A DNA stretch of 55,398 nucleotides. Origin: CAYJPV01 sp964396055. Lineage in GTDB: Bacteria > Acidobacteriota > Vicinamibacteria > Vicinamibacterales > JAKQTR01. Both the position numbers and the translations under genes were made by a program. The notes under the pieces were generated by a model, which was given only the letters and a program-made list of their open reading frames with translations, was not told the DNA's origin and did no database searches. This document shows, one piece after another, positions 44,643-54,000 of this stretch; position 1 is the stretch's first letter; every line of letters starts with the position of its first letter. The stretch spans positions 1-55,398 of the forward strand of contig CAYNDV010000012.1 in NCBI GenBank assembly GCA_964396055.1, written 5' to 3'.

Positions 44643-45848
44643 TCACCGGGCAGCGAACAGGACGCACACCGGATCGGCCACGGCGGCCGTGACGCCGGTG
44701 GGCTCGGGCAACCCCGTTGCCGGGTCGAGGCGGAACACGACCAGTGAACCCGACCGCTGATTGGCGGCGATGAGCCAGCGGCCTGACGGGTCGATGGCGA
44801 TGCTGCGAGGGACGCGCCCGCCCGTCGGCACGTGGCCCGCGGCGGTCAGGCCGTGTGTCGAGGCGTCGACGGCGAAGACCGCGACGGTGTCGTCGCCGCG
44901 GTTCGACGCATACACGAACCGGCCGTCCGGCGACACGACGATGGCCGCACCAGAGTTGTCGCCACGGGCGCCCGCGGCGCGGGCCGGCACCGTCTGGAAC
45001 GCCGTGAGGGTGCCCCTCGCCGCGTCGACGCGGAACGCCGCGACCGTCGCCTGCAGTTCGTTCAGGAGATAGAGGACACGCCCCGAGGGATGCCATGCGG
45101 CGTGCCGCGGTCCCGACCCCGCCTCGACGGTGATCGCGTCAGGCTCGTTCGGTGTGAGCCGTCCGGCCGCCCCGTCGTACCGGTCGATGAACACCCGATC
45201 CGCCCCGAGGTCCACCGAGTACGCGAACCGCTCAGCCGGGTCGAGCAGGATCATGTGGGCGTGCGGACCCGCCTGGCGAGCCTGCACCGGGCCCGACCCC
45301 GACCGTTGCCGCACGCTCGAAGCCGGCTGCAGCGAGCCGTCCGGCCCGACAGGCAGCACCGCGGTGGTGCCACTCGAGTAGTTCGCCACCAGCACATGCC
45401 GCCCGGCCCGATCGACCGTCACATGGCAGGGGTCGGTACCTTCGGACGCCTGCTGGTTCAGCAGCGTCAGGCGGCCGCCTGACGCGTCGATGGCGAACGC
45501 GCTCACCGCGCCGGTCGCCCGGCCCTGGAACGTCTGCAGTTCGTTGACCGCATACAGCACGCGGCCGTTCGGGTGGAGGGCGAGGTACGACGGCTGGTCG
45601 GCACGGCCCGCGAGTTCCGGCGTGCCGGTGAACCGTCCGCTGGCCGGATCGAAGCCGACCACGTAGATGCCCTGGCTGGCGCCGCGGGTGTAGGTGCCGA
45701 CGTAGATGCGCATGGAGGTCGCAGCCTCGTGCGAGGGCGGCGGCGGGCCCGGCGTCGGAGGCCGGTCTGCGGCCACCACGGCGAGCGGCGCGAGCAGCGC
45801 CGCCGCCAGCCACCATCGGAGCCCGGGGCCCGAGATTCTCTGACCCAT
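44643..45848 (-). CDS. Exported lactonase-family beta-propeller
   Basis: 401 residues of the 6-phosphogluconolactonase-like/lactonase family (PF10282), a seven-bladed propeller: RIYVGTYTRGASQGIYVV, VDRAGRHVLVANYSSG, HAHMILLDPAERFAYSVDLG, ASNRGDDTVAVFAVD, NQRSGSLVVFRLD. The cytoplasmic Pgl would begin at M46; here a start at 45848 with AGAGGG upstream adds a clear signal peptide (WWLAAALLAPLAVVAA) and Pro linker, so this copy is probably exported and may act on other lactones. The propeller histidines and Arg/Asn pattern are conserved. It is convergent with the GH13 gene. Confidence 0.88.
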   Translation of the reverse strand: MGQRISGPGLRWWLAAALLAPLAVVAADRPPTPGPPPPSHEAATSMRIYVGTYTRGASQGIYVVGFDPASGRFTGTPELAGRADQPSYLALHPNGRVLYAVNELQTFQGRATGAVSAFAIDASGGRLTLLNQQASEGTDPCHVTVDRAGRHVLVANYSSGTTAVLPVGPDGSLQPASSVRQRSGSGPVQARQAGPHAHMILLDPAERFAYSVDLGADRVFIDRYDGAAGRLTPNEPDAITVEAGSGPRHAAWHPSGRVLYLLNELQATVAAFRVDAARGTLTAFQTVPARAAGARGDNSGAAIVVSPDGRFVYASNRGDDTVAVFAVDASTHGLTAAGHVPTGGRVPRSIAIDPSGRWLIAANQRSGSLVVFRLDPATGLPEPTGVTAAVADPVCVLFAAR

Positions 45849-45887
45849 CAGCGCCCTCTCTGTGGTGCGGCGGGCTTTCCGGCGCGG

Positions 45888-45928
45888 CGCGGGGCTCCGC
45901 CGGGCCTCGCGGCCGGCGAAACCCCGCG
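45888..45928. terminator. Two-part GC hairpin between minus-strand genes
   Basis: Outer stem 45888-45894 with 45922-45928 and inner stem 45898-45903 with 45913-45918. It lies in the 87-base gap between the gene at 45936 and the lactonase gene and may attenuate transcription into the lactonase. No T tract in either direction. Confidence 0.4.
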
Positions 45929-45935
45929 GAGGGAT

Positions 45936-46487
45936 CTACTTCGGCGACTCGACGCTGATGGCCAGCGCGCGGGTGTAGGTGACCTGCACCTTGTCGCCCA
46001 CCTTGACGCCCGTCAGATTGGACTTGTCCTCGACCTTGAAGCTCATCACCGACCCGTCCTCGGCCTTGATCGTGATGGACGGGATCGCGGCGTCGATGGC
46101 CTGCACCGTCACCACCGCGGTGAGGCGCTGCGCCATCGTGCCACCCGGCTTCGGCCCGGCGCTGCGGGTGACGCTGCTCTCCTCGGCCGCCGGCGGTTTG
46201 GCGCCGGGCTGCTGGATCGCGTAGACCACAGATTCGAAGAACTTGAAGGTGACCTTGTCGCCGACCTTCAGTTCGGAGAAGCGCTGCACGTCGGGGCCGG
46301 CCATGATGGTCTCGACGGTCCCGTCCTCGCCCTTGAGCGAGAGCAGGCGGTTGGTGCTGTCGATGGCCACGATGACGGCCGTTTCGGTGACGATGGCGCC
46401 CTTGGACACGGACGTCTGGGTCTGGGCGGCGGTGAGGCCGGACGTGGCGAGGGCCAGCAGGGCGAGGACGAGCATCTGACGGTTCAT
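45936..46487 (-). CDS. Exported protein with two duplicated small beta domains
   Basis: 183 residues; AAGGAG lies about 8 bases before the ATG. Signal peptide LVLALLALATSGLTAAQ. The mature part is a visible internal duplication: copy 1 (about 33-90) reads TETAVIVAIDSTNRLLSLKG-EDGTV...LKVGDKVTF and copy 2 (about 120-178) reads LTAVVTVQAIDAAIPSITIK-AEDGSV...VKVGDKVQV, each about 60 residues and beta-rich, joined by a Pro/Ser linker. VGDKV motifs suggest OB- or SH3-like folds. It is 23 bases downstream of the DUF4136 gene on the same strand. Function unknown. Confidence 0.83.
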   Translation of the reverse strand: MNRQMLVLALLALATSGLTAAQTQTSVSKGAIVTETAVIVAIDSTNRLLSLKGEDGTVETIMAGPDVQRFSELKVGDKVTFKFFESVVYAIQQPGAKPPAAEESSVTRSAGPKPGGTMAQRLTAVVTVQAIDAAIPSITIKAEDGSVMSFKVEDKSNLTGVKVGDKVQVTYTRALAISVESPK

Positions 46488-46510
46488 GCGGACGACTCCT
46501 TCGGTTGCGA

Positions 46511-47053
46511 CTACTTCTTCGGTTTGGGCGGGAACCCCTTGAGCAGCTTGGCCATGGCCTTGTCGAGGTTCTTCTGGCGCTTCTCGGGGTTCTTCTCACC
46601 GCTCAGCGTCTTGCTTGCCTGGCCCTTCCAGACCAGTTCCTTGGCGGCCGGGTCGTACATGTCGAGGGCGATGGTCCCGATGTTGATCGTCGAGCTCGTG
46701 GCGGTTCCCATGCCACCGCCCCAGCGGTGCGCGTAGGGGCCCCCCATGTTGTACGTGTTCCACTGCCGCTCCTGCGTGACGGCCACCTGGTAGGCGATGA
46801 AGAGGTCGGCCTGCTCCCCGGTGGCCCTGGTCAGGCCGCTGGCGGTCAGTGCCTTCTCGAGCGCCTGCTTGATCTGGCCATCGACGATGGCGTCGGGCTT
46901 TTCCGCGCCTTCCACGTCCACGAAGCGGAAGGTCTTGTAGCCGGAGAAGTCCTTGCCCGGCATGTAGTTGACGTTCACGTCCTGGGCCGACGCCGCCCCG
47001 GCCGCGCCCAGCACGACGCCGAGCAGTGCGAGGACCGACAGTGTGCGTGTCAT
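46511..47053 (-). CDS. DUF4136 family exported protein
   Basis: 180 residues; AGGAGG precedes the ATG. Signal peptide (SVLALLGVVLGAAGAASAQ), then the DUF4136 start VNVNYMPGKDFSGYKTFRFV, helix IKQALEKALTASGLTRA, ADLFIAYQVAVTQERQW, a Gly/Thr loop, LDMYDPAAKELVWKGQASK and a Lys-rich C-terminal tail. It resembles the DUF4136 protein at 38028 but is a distinct copy. It is divergent from the gene at 47242 across 188 bases. Confidence 0.9.
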   Translation of the reverse strand: MTRTLSVLALLGVVLGAAGAASAQDVNVNYMPGKDFSGYKTFRFVDVEGAEKPDAIVDGQIKQALEKALTASGLTRATGEQADLFIAYQVAVTQERQWNTYNMGGPYAHRWGGGMGTATSSTINIGTIALDMYDPAAKELVWKGQASKTLSGEKNPEKRQKNLDKAMAKLLKGFPPKPKK

Positions 47054-47195
47054 ACGAGTGTGCCTCCTGACGACGATTGCGCTCCCGGGAAGGCGTCATT
47101 ATACCGCGCTCTTCCCGCGCTGCCGCGGGTCCCCTGGCCGGGGAGGGAGACGCGCGGAGGACGACGGGCCGACGGGCAACGCCGCCCGACCGTAG

Positions 47196-47201
47196 TACAA
47201 T
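47196..47201 (+). promoter_or_regulatory. Possible -10 element (TACAAT)
   Basis: TACAAT lies 40 bases before the GTG at 47242 in the 188-base divergent gap. No -35 hexamer at standard distance. Confidence 0.4.
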
Positions 47202-47241
47202 CTCCGGCACCCCGATTTCAGCGGCAACAGGAGAGAGCCAG

Positions 47242-48300
47242 GTGCGAATGCGAACGTCACTGTGTGCAGCGGTCGTGCTGTCGATGACGGCAGCAGGTCT
47301 CGGCGCCATGCCGCAGACGCCGCCGGTCGTCCACGCGTACCTGACCGGCGCGGCGGGATTCACGAGTACCGACATCCAGGCCCTCGAGGCCGGTCAGGTC
47401 ATCTCGTCGGTGGTCTCGAACGATGCGGACGCCGAGATCTCCGTCGTCGGCGCGGTCAGGATCCGGGCGGCGCGGGCATTCGTCCTGCAGTACTACAACC
47501 AGATGATCAGCTACGTGGACGGCCGGGTCACCCTGCAGTACGGGACCTTCAGCCGTCCACCGGTCCTGGCGGACGTTCGCGGGCTCACCTTCGAGGCGGA
47601 CGATATTGAGGCCTTGCGGGCGTGCCAGCCTGGCGACTGCGACCTCAAGCTGGGGGCCCGCGGCATCCTGGCCCTGCGTCCGCTGGTGGGCTTCGATCGC
47701 CCCGGCTACCAGGAGCGCGCGCAGCAGGCGATGCGGCAGGCGGTCGTCGACTATGCCGCCGCGTACCTGGCGAAGGGCGATGCGGCGCTCGTCACGTACA
47801 ACGATCGCGCCGAACCCGTCGGCCTCGCCGACCAGTTCCGGAGCATCCTGGCCAACTCCCCGCACTTTCCCTCGTACGCCCCTGCCCTCAAAGCGCATCT
47901 CGAGAACTTCCCGCGGGGCGGTGCGCTGCCCGGCGGCAAGGACACGTTGTACTGGGTGAAGGAGAACTACGGCCGGAAGCCCACCGTGAGCATCGTGCAC
48001 CTGGTGACCTACGATGACCCGAAGCAGCCGGGCGTGACGTTCGTCGCACAGAAGCAGATTTACGCCAGCCACTACCTGGAAGGCTCCCTGGCCATTGGGG
48101 TGATCGTCGAACAGCAGGCAGGGACCGGTGGGCAGGGCGTGTCCTATCTTCTGTACGCCAACCGCAGCCGGGGCGACTTGTTGAAGTCCGGGTTCGGCGG
48201 TCTCAGGCGTTCGGTGGCGCGCGATCAGGCGCGCAAGGCGGCGGTGCAGACGCTCGGGACCATTCAAGAGCAACTCGAACGCGCGTTGCGGCTGCGGTAG
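47242..48300 (+). CDS. Hypothetical exported protein
   Basis: 352 residues. I prefer the GTG at 47242 because AGGAGA lies 7 bases upstream; an ATG two codons later is the alternative, and the long upstream frame is not protein-like. Signal peptide AAVVLSMTAAGLGAMPQ. Later segments include DIQALEAGQVISSVVSNDAD, VGAVRIRAARAFVLQYYNQM, CQPGDCDLKLGARGILAL (possible disulfide pair), a helical middle (AMRQAVVDYAAAYLAKGDAA) and SIVHLVTYDDPKQPG. I do not recognise the family; similar proteins occur as conserved hypotheticals. It precedes a DUF3943 gene by about 20-40 bases. Confidence 0.8.
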   Translation: MRMRTSLCAAVVLSMTAAGLGAMPQTPPVVHAYLTGAAGFTSTDIQALEAGQVISSVVSNDADAEISVVGAVRIRAARAFVLQYYNQMISYVDGRVTLQYGTFSRPPVLADVRGLTFEADDIEALRACQPGDCDLKLGARGILALRPLVGFDRPGYQERAQQAMRQAVVDYAAAYLAKGDAALVTYNDRAEPVGLADQFRSILANSPHFPSYAPALKAHLENFPRGGALPGGKDTLYWVKENYGRKPTVSIVHLVTYDDPKQPGVTFVAQKQIYASHYLEGSLAIGVIVEQQAGTGGQGVSYLLYANRSRGDLLKSGFGGLRRSVARDQARKAAVQTLGTIQEQLERALRLR

Positions 48301-48342
48301 CGCCCCGGCGAACGCAGGAAAGTGACCATCACCGTGATACCT

Positions 48343-49869
48343 ATGCGTCTCTCGCGTTGCCGTGCCGGCGGGTCTGCCCGCCCCGTTGTCCGGTTGTCCG
48401 CGATCGGTCTGCTGGTGCTGCTCGGGCTCGCGCTCGCTCCAGTGGGCGCTGCGGCCCAGGAGCGGCCCAGTCAGGATCGCCCCAATCTCTTCGCCCTGCC
48501 GCGGGTGTTCGAGGCGGTGCCCGCCGAGGACCCGGGCGCAGCCCCGCGCGTGTTGCCTGCCGCGCCGGCGGCCGGCGAGTGCGCCGGTTGCCCGAAGCGG
48601 CGTGTCGGGCTGGCGATCGCCGAGGTCATCGGCGTCAATGTCCTCTACAACGTCGTGAACCGGGTCATCAAGCCGGAGGAGGAGAAGATCTACTTCCAGG
48701 TGAACCCGAGTACGTGGTGGGACAACCTGAGTTACGGCTTCGAATGGGACGACAACACGTTCCAGGTGAACCAGTTCGGTCATCCCTACCAGGGGAACAA
48801 CTACTTCAATGCCGGTCGGGCCAACGGCATGAGCTTCTGGGAGTCGGCCCCGCTGGCCGCCCTGGGCAGCCTGACGTGGGAGTACTTCGGCGAGCGGCAC
48901 AAGGCTTCGCTCAACGACCTCGTGATGACGACGCTCGGCGGTATTTCGCTGGGTGAGATGTTCCACCGGACAGGATGGCTCATCAGGGATACGCGGAAGA
49001 CCGGCAAGGGGCGCTTCTTCAACGAGTTTGCCGCGATGGTCATCGACCCCGTGACCGGGCTCAACCGCTTCATCAACGGGGATGCGCGCCGCGTGTCCGC
49101 GAAGCCCGACGAGTTCGTCCCGACCTCCCTGTCCGCGTCAGTCGATGCCGGCGTCCTGTGGCGAGGTGAGGACACCAGGGTGAGACAGGCGTCTGGCGAC
49201 GCCTTTGCTCAGATCAACCTGGGCTACGGCACGATGGCGGTCGGCCGGTCGAACGTGCCCTTCGATGCGTTCTTCCTCGACCTTCGTCTGGGCGGCGGAA
49301 ACGCGATCTCCGAGGCCATCGTGCGCGGCCGCCTCCTGGGGCGCCAGCTCAGCGAGGGTCCGGAGGGACCGACCGCGCGCGGGAACCACTTCAGCGTCGT
49401 GATGACCTACGACTACCAGAACAACACGGCGTTCCAGTACGGCGGGCAGGGGTTCTCGGCCGTGGTGCACCACCGCAAGCCGATAGGAGACACGTACACC
49501 TTCGCGGCTTCTGGCAACGGCAGCATCGTGGTGCTGGGCGCCATGGACTCGCTCTACCAGAAGGGTGAAGACCGGCAATACGACTTCGGCCCCGGCTTCG
49601 CCTACGCCGCCTCGGTGGCCATGCTGCGCAAGGGACTCCCGTTCCTGCGCGCGTCGTACACCGGGTTGTGGCTGCACTCGATCGACGGCGCCCGCGTGGA
49701 CCACGTGACCGACGCGCTGCGCGTGGATGTCCTGGCGCCGATCAGGGGCAATCTGGCCTTCGGGTCGACGGCGGAATTCGTGCGGCGCAAGTCGTACTAC
49801 GACGACCTGGACGATGTGGACGCCAGGTTCCCGCAGTTCCGTGTCTATCTGTCATGGTTGAGCCGATGA
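48343..49869 (+). CDS. DUF3943 family outer-membrane protein
   Basis: About 508 residues from the ATG at 48343; GTG codons at 48322 and 48334 are possible starts with AGGA at 48316-48319. Signal peptide (IGLLVLLGLALAPVGAAAQ), then a Pro-rich stretch and a conserved CAGC pair. The DUF3943 core is clear: FQVNQFGHPYQGNNYFNAGR, FWESAPLAALGSLTWEYFGE, NDLVMTTLGGISLGEMFHR. A large barrel-like C-terminal part ends LSWLSR. Family function is unknown; it is thought to sit in the outer membrane. The stop overlaps the start of the following barrel gene (ATGA). Confidence 0.86.
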   Translation: MRLSRCRAGGSARPVVRLSAIGLLVLLGLALAPVGAAAQERPSQDRPNLFALPRVFEAVPAEDPGAAPRVLPAAPAAGECAGCPKRRVGLAIAEVIGVNVLYNVVNRVIKPEEEKIYFQVNPSTWWDNLSYGFEWDDNTFQVNQFGHPYQGNNYFNAGRANGMSFWESAPLAALGSLTWEYFGERHKASLNDLVMTTLGGISLGEMFHRTGWLIRDTRKTGKGRFFNEFAAMVIDPVTGLNRFINGDARRVSAKPDEFVPTSLSASVDAGVLWRGEDTRVRQASGDAFAQINLGYGTMAVGRSNVPFDAFFLDLRLGGGNAISEAIVRGRLLGRQLSEGPEGPTARGNHFSVVMTYDYQNNTAFQYGGQGFSAVVHHRKPIGDTYTFAASGNGSIVVLGAMDSLYQKGEDRQYDFGPGFAYAASVAMLRKGLPFLRASYTGLWLHSIDGARVDHVTDALRVDVLAPIRGNLAFGSTAEFVRRKSYYDDLDDVDARFPQFRVYLSWLSR

Positions 49870-50474
49870 GCACCCGATTCTTCCGCGCCACGTTCCTCCC
49901 GGCTGCCGCAGCGGCCTGCCTGGTGATCGCCGTCTCGAGCCCGGCCGACGCCCAGACGCCCGCGCCGCCAGGGGCGGGCGACTTTTCTATGACGGTGGCG
50001 GCGTCGTACGCGGCGACCAAGGTGGACTGCGAGAACTGCGAAGCTGCAGCCTACGCGGATACGTACAATCTCACCCTCTCGCCGCGATGGCGTATCAACC
50101 GCAAGTTGCTGGCGGGCGCCGAACTGGTGGTCCAGCCCAGTGGGCGATCCGACGAGGTGCGGACGTCGTGGCTGCTCGGCACCGTGCAATTCCATCCCTG
50201 GGCTGACAAGGGCTTCTTCCTGAAGGGCGGGTACGGTCTGCTCTGGGTGCGTACCACCCTGACCATCGACGGGGAGTCCAACACCGGCAAGTTCCGCGGC
50301 ATGGTCGTGAACTACGGCGCCGGATGGCACTTCCGGCGGGACCGCCGTGTGTCAGTTGCGCCCTTCGGCGCTCACTACGTGCAGACGGTCGGGTCGGTGA
50401 CCGTCGACGAATTCGAGGCCGTCAACGTCGTCGGTAACTCATGGGTGGCGGGGGTCTCGGTGATCTTCAGGTGA
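49866..50474 (+). CDS. Small outer-membrane beta-barrel protein
   Basis: 202 residues. The ATG overlaps the DUF3943 stop (ATGA), so the two are coupled; the frame extends upstream only as a shadow. Signal peptide AAAAACLVIAVSSPADAQ. Strand pattern with VDCENCEAAAYADTYNLTLSP (one CxxC near residues 54-57), LLAGAELVVQP, FFLKGGYGLLWVRTTL and YGAGWHFRRDRRVSVAPFG; ends VSVIFR. It looks like an OmpA/OmpW-size eight-stranded barrel, but no named family is certain. Confidence 0.8.
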   Translation: MSTRFFRATFLPAAAAACLVIAVSSPADAQTPAPPGAGDFSMTVAASYAATKVDCENCEAAAYADTYNLTLSPRWRINRKLLAGAELVVQPSGRSDEVRTSWLLGTVQFHPWADKGFFLKGGYGLLWVRTTLTIDGESNTGKFRGMVVNYGAGWHFRRDRRVSVAPFGAHYVQTVGSVTVDEFEAVNVVGNSWVAGVSVIFR

Positions 50475-50499
50475 CGGAACGGGGCCGGTGGAGGCAGAC

Positions 50500-51006
50500 A
50501 TGCGCCGAGTTCATGCAGCAGCAGCCGTGATGATGATCGCGATGGTGGCCGTGGCGGCCGGGTGCGCCGAGAAACGCGCGCGCGTGAGGCCCATCAAGGT
50601 GGGGACCGTCGACACCGGACCCCAGTCGCTGGAGGCTGCCCGGCGGCAGCTCGAGGGCACGTGGGAACTGGTGTCGCTCTCGGCCGGGCCGCAGGCGCTG
50701 AAAGCGTCCGGCCGGATGACCTACGACGCCTACGGCAACATGACCGTGAAGGGCACGATTGAGGCGGCCACGATCACATCTCCGATCGTCGCGCTGCTGA
50801 ACTACGAGGGGCGCGCGGTAATTGACGCCGCGAAACAGCAACTGCGGCTGGTCGGGCAGACGGCTGAGGGCGCCACCGTGTCGGCGGCAGACATGTCGGC
50901 CGACAAGCTGCGCCAGTACGCCTTCGACGGCGACCTGCTGAAGATCTCGACCATCGACCCGTCGGGCGCCGTCATCGCCACCGCGACGTGGAGGCGGGGG
51001 CAGTAG
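50500..51006 (+). CDS. Lipocalin-like lipoprotein
   Basis: 168 residues from the ATG at 50500, which has GGAGG 5 bases upstream; a GTG at 50488 is the longer alternative. Lipobox VAAGC (Cys about 22). After a linker, LEGTWELVSLSAGP begins a small beta-barrel, with SGRMTYDAYGNMTVKG, as in lipocalin-like (DUF1348/lipocalin_5-like) domains. Possibly binds a small hydrophobic ligand in the periplasm or outer membrane. It is the last + gene, converging on the giant TamB-Omp85 gene with 19 bases between stops. Confidence 0.8.
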   Translation: MRRVHAAAAVMMIAMVAVAAGCAEKRARVRPIKVGTVDTGPQSLEAARRQLEGTWELVSLSAGPQALKASGRMTYDAYGNMTVKGTIEAATITSPIVALLNYEGRAVIDAAKQQLRLVGQTAEGATVSAADMSADKLRQYAFDGDLLKISTIDPSGAVIATATWRRGQ

Positions 51007-51026
51007 CCCCACGCCCCACGCCCCAC
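51006..51026. repeat. Three tandem GCCCCAC units between convergent stops
   Basis: Seven-base unit GCCCCAC repeated three times, exactly filling the gap between the stop codon of the lipoprotein gene (last base 51006) and that of the TamB-Omp85 gene (51026-51028). Probably replication slippage in a short intergenic spacer. Confidence 0.7.
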
Positions 51027-54000
51027 TAGAACATCTGCCCGATCGAGATGTGCCACCGGTAGAGCGGGTCGCCGGGGCGGCGCGGGACGGGGAAGCCCAG
51101 ATCGATGCGCAGCGGCGCCACCGGCGTCATGATGCGGAGGCCGAACCCGAGACCGGCCGCCAGATCCTTCCAGGCGAAGGCGCCGGTCGAGAAGGCGTTG
51201 CCGGCATCCGCGAAGACCACGCCCTTCACCCACTTCATCACGGGGAAGCGCAGTTCCTGGTTGAGGATGAGCAGGCGCGTGCCGCCGATCGGTAGTTCGC
51301 CGACGAAGGCCGCGCTCAGCTGATCCTGGGCGTAGCCCCGGACCGTCTGGCTGCCGCCGGCGTTGAACAACTGATCGAGGATGGAGAGCGGGGCTTCGCC
51401 CGTCGTGTTCCACAGCACGCCCAGCCGCACGCCCGACGCCAGGACGACGGGTCCCGCCGGCACGTACCAGAAGCTCCGGGCGAGGTACCGGGAGTAGGCG
51501 AGATCCGAGCCGAGCGCCCGGATGCCCTGCTGCACGCTCGACGAGTGAAACCACCCGCGTGTGGCGTCGAAGACGCTGTCGCGGCGATCGAGCACCACGG
51601 CGGCGTTCAGCGACGCGAGCACGCCGTTGAGCCGGAAGTCGAGCTCACGGTCGGGCGTGGACAGGGCCAGGCGCCGATCGTCGTAGACGTACCCCCACGA
51701 GACGTCCAGCCACTTGCGCGGCCGCCAGCGTTGTTCGATCGAGGCGCTGACCGTCTCTTCTTCGCTGATGACGCCCGACTCCACTTCGTTGAGCTCGACG
51801 CGCCAGCCGGCGTAGAGATTCGTGCGAATGCCTGCGCGTGCGAGCGGCCCGATGGGCGGCACCGCGAACAACGATCGGACGGCCTGCAGGTTGCGTTCGT
51901 ACCGCCCGCCCAGGCTGGCCGTCAGCCCGCGCCCGGCGACGTTGCGGTCCCGGATGTCGGCCGAGAACCCCGCGGCCGCGATGAAGTCGTCGAACACGGG
52001 CCCGTACTCGTTCGACAGCTCCACGCCGTAGGTCAACTGGTAGCGCTTCGGTTCGGCCACGGACACGATGGCCTCGACCGGGCGCACGCCCGGGCCGGCC
52101 GTGCCGGCCGGGAGCGGCTCGAGGCGGACGGCGGCCGACGTGAAGGTGCCGACCTGGTAGAGCCCGCGCTGGGTGGCGTCCAGGGCCTGTTGACCCGCCG
52201 GCGCGCCTGGCTGCAGCACGATAGCCCGGTCGATGACCGCCCGGCGCGTCGACACCGCGCCTTCGACGCGGACCGATGCCACCACGTGCAACGGTCCCTC
52301 GTGCACCGTGAACGCCAGGTTCACGCGGCCAGCCGCGTCCGGCCCGTTGCGTGTGACGGACACCGTGGCCTCGCGGAACCCCAGGTTGCGGTAATGCCGC
52401 TCGATCGCCAGCCGTGCGGCCCGGTCGGCGCCGGCCGCGAACGGCGCGTGCGCGCGGAGCACGGCCGCCGCCCGGAGGCCGTCTTCGCGAGCCGGGTCTG
52501 CGCCGCTGAACGTCACCGCACCCACGGTGGCGCGCGGACCCTCGTCAATCACGACCGGCAGCTCCGCCCGACCGCCGTCCACACGCGGCGCCGCGCTCGT
52601 GACGCGCGTGGCGAGGTACCCCCTCGAGGCGTAGAACTCGGCGATCGCCGCGCAGAGCGGCGCCGAATCCAGCCAGGGCCCGATGCCGGCTCCAACGCGC
52701 TGCAGCACGGCGTGGATCTCACGCGAATCAATCGCCCGCATGCCGGTCGGCACGATCGTCCGGGTATCGGCGCGGGGACCGGGTTCGATGACCACGGTGG
52801 CCACCAGGTCCCCCTGGGAATCCAGGATCACCCGGGCCCGCGCCGTCGCCGTCACGTGGCCGCGCGTGACCAGTACGGCGCGGGCGGCGGCCGCCAGATC
52901 CTCGTCGGCGAACTGATCGAACGTCGTCGACGACCACGCCTGCCGCAGGCGCGCCAGAAGTTCGTCGTCGGCCGCGATGCCTTCGACGATGAGTCGCGTG
53001 ACGGGCCCGGCCGTCACGCGATACTCGAGGCTCACCTTCGTTTCGGCGCCGTTCACGCCCCCGGCCACCGTCCGGATCGGGACGACACGCGCCGTGAGGC
53101 GCCCGGCGTCGAAGTACGAGCGCCTGAGGCGCTCGATGTCGGCCATCCACCGGCTGTAGTCGAACGTCGTTCCGGTCCCCATCCGCAGCAGGCTGGAGAG
53201 CCGCGCGGCGTCCGCCGGGGGGACGCCGGATACCCGGACTCCGTCGACGATCTCGCGGCCCCCGGCACCGGCGCTCACGCGGGGCGGGTTGGCAGCCACC
53301 TGCGGGCGCCCACCTGGCCCGAACGCGATGCGCTGGCGGAACTCGACGGCCTGCTCGAGATTGTCCCGCGACGAGGCCCGCAACTCGATCTGCGGATGGG
53401 GCCGGTACACCACGATCCACGTCGCGGTGTTGTCGTCGAGATTGTCGGAGTACACGAGCTCGAATCGGCCCAGGAACGACTTGGACACCGTGAGCCGCAT
53501 CGCCGGATCGACGTCCGCGGACACCAGTTCGAAGCTCTCGTTGCCGATCCTGACCGAATCGAGGCCGAGGGCCTGGCCCGCCACGCCCAGCAGGTCGGAC
53601 GACATGGCCGTCACCGCGAAACGGTCCGCGTCGCTGGTGCGGATACTGCTGTCGCCCGCCTGGCCGGTCACCAGCAGGGCCTGGAGGTCCCGCTCGTTCA
53701 GCGGCGGGTCCGATGACAGGCTGGCTTCGACCGCGTCAGCCGGGCCCGTGAGCCGCAGCGTCACCTCGTACTCGCCGACCTGCGTCACGCCCTGAACGAA
53801 CACGCGGGGCAGCAGGCCGTCGGCGGGCACGAACTCCAGGCGGCTCTCGGTCAGTTCATAGGTGCGGCTCTGGAGCCGGATGCGGCCGCCGTCCACGGCG
53901 TCGATCGTCCCGGCGAGGGCCGGCCTGTCGATGGTGCCCACCACGCGCAGGTCGGGCACCAGGTCGATCCGGCCCAGGCTGTTGTCGAGGCGCATGGGTC

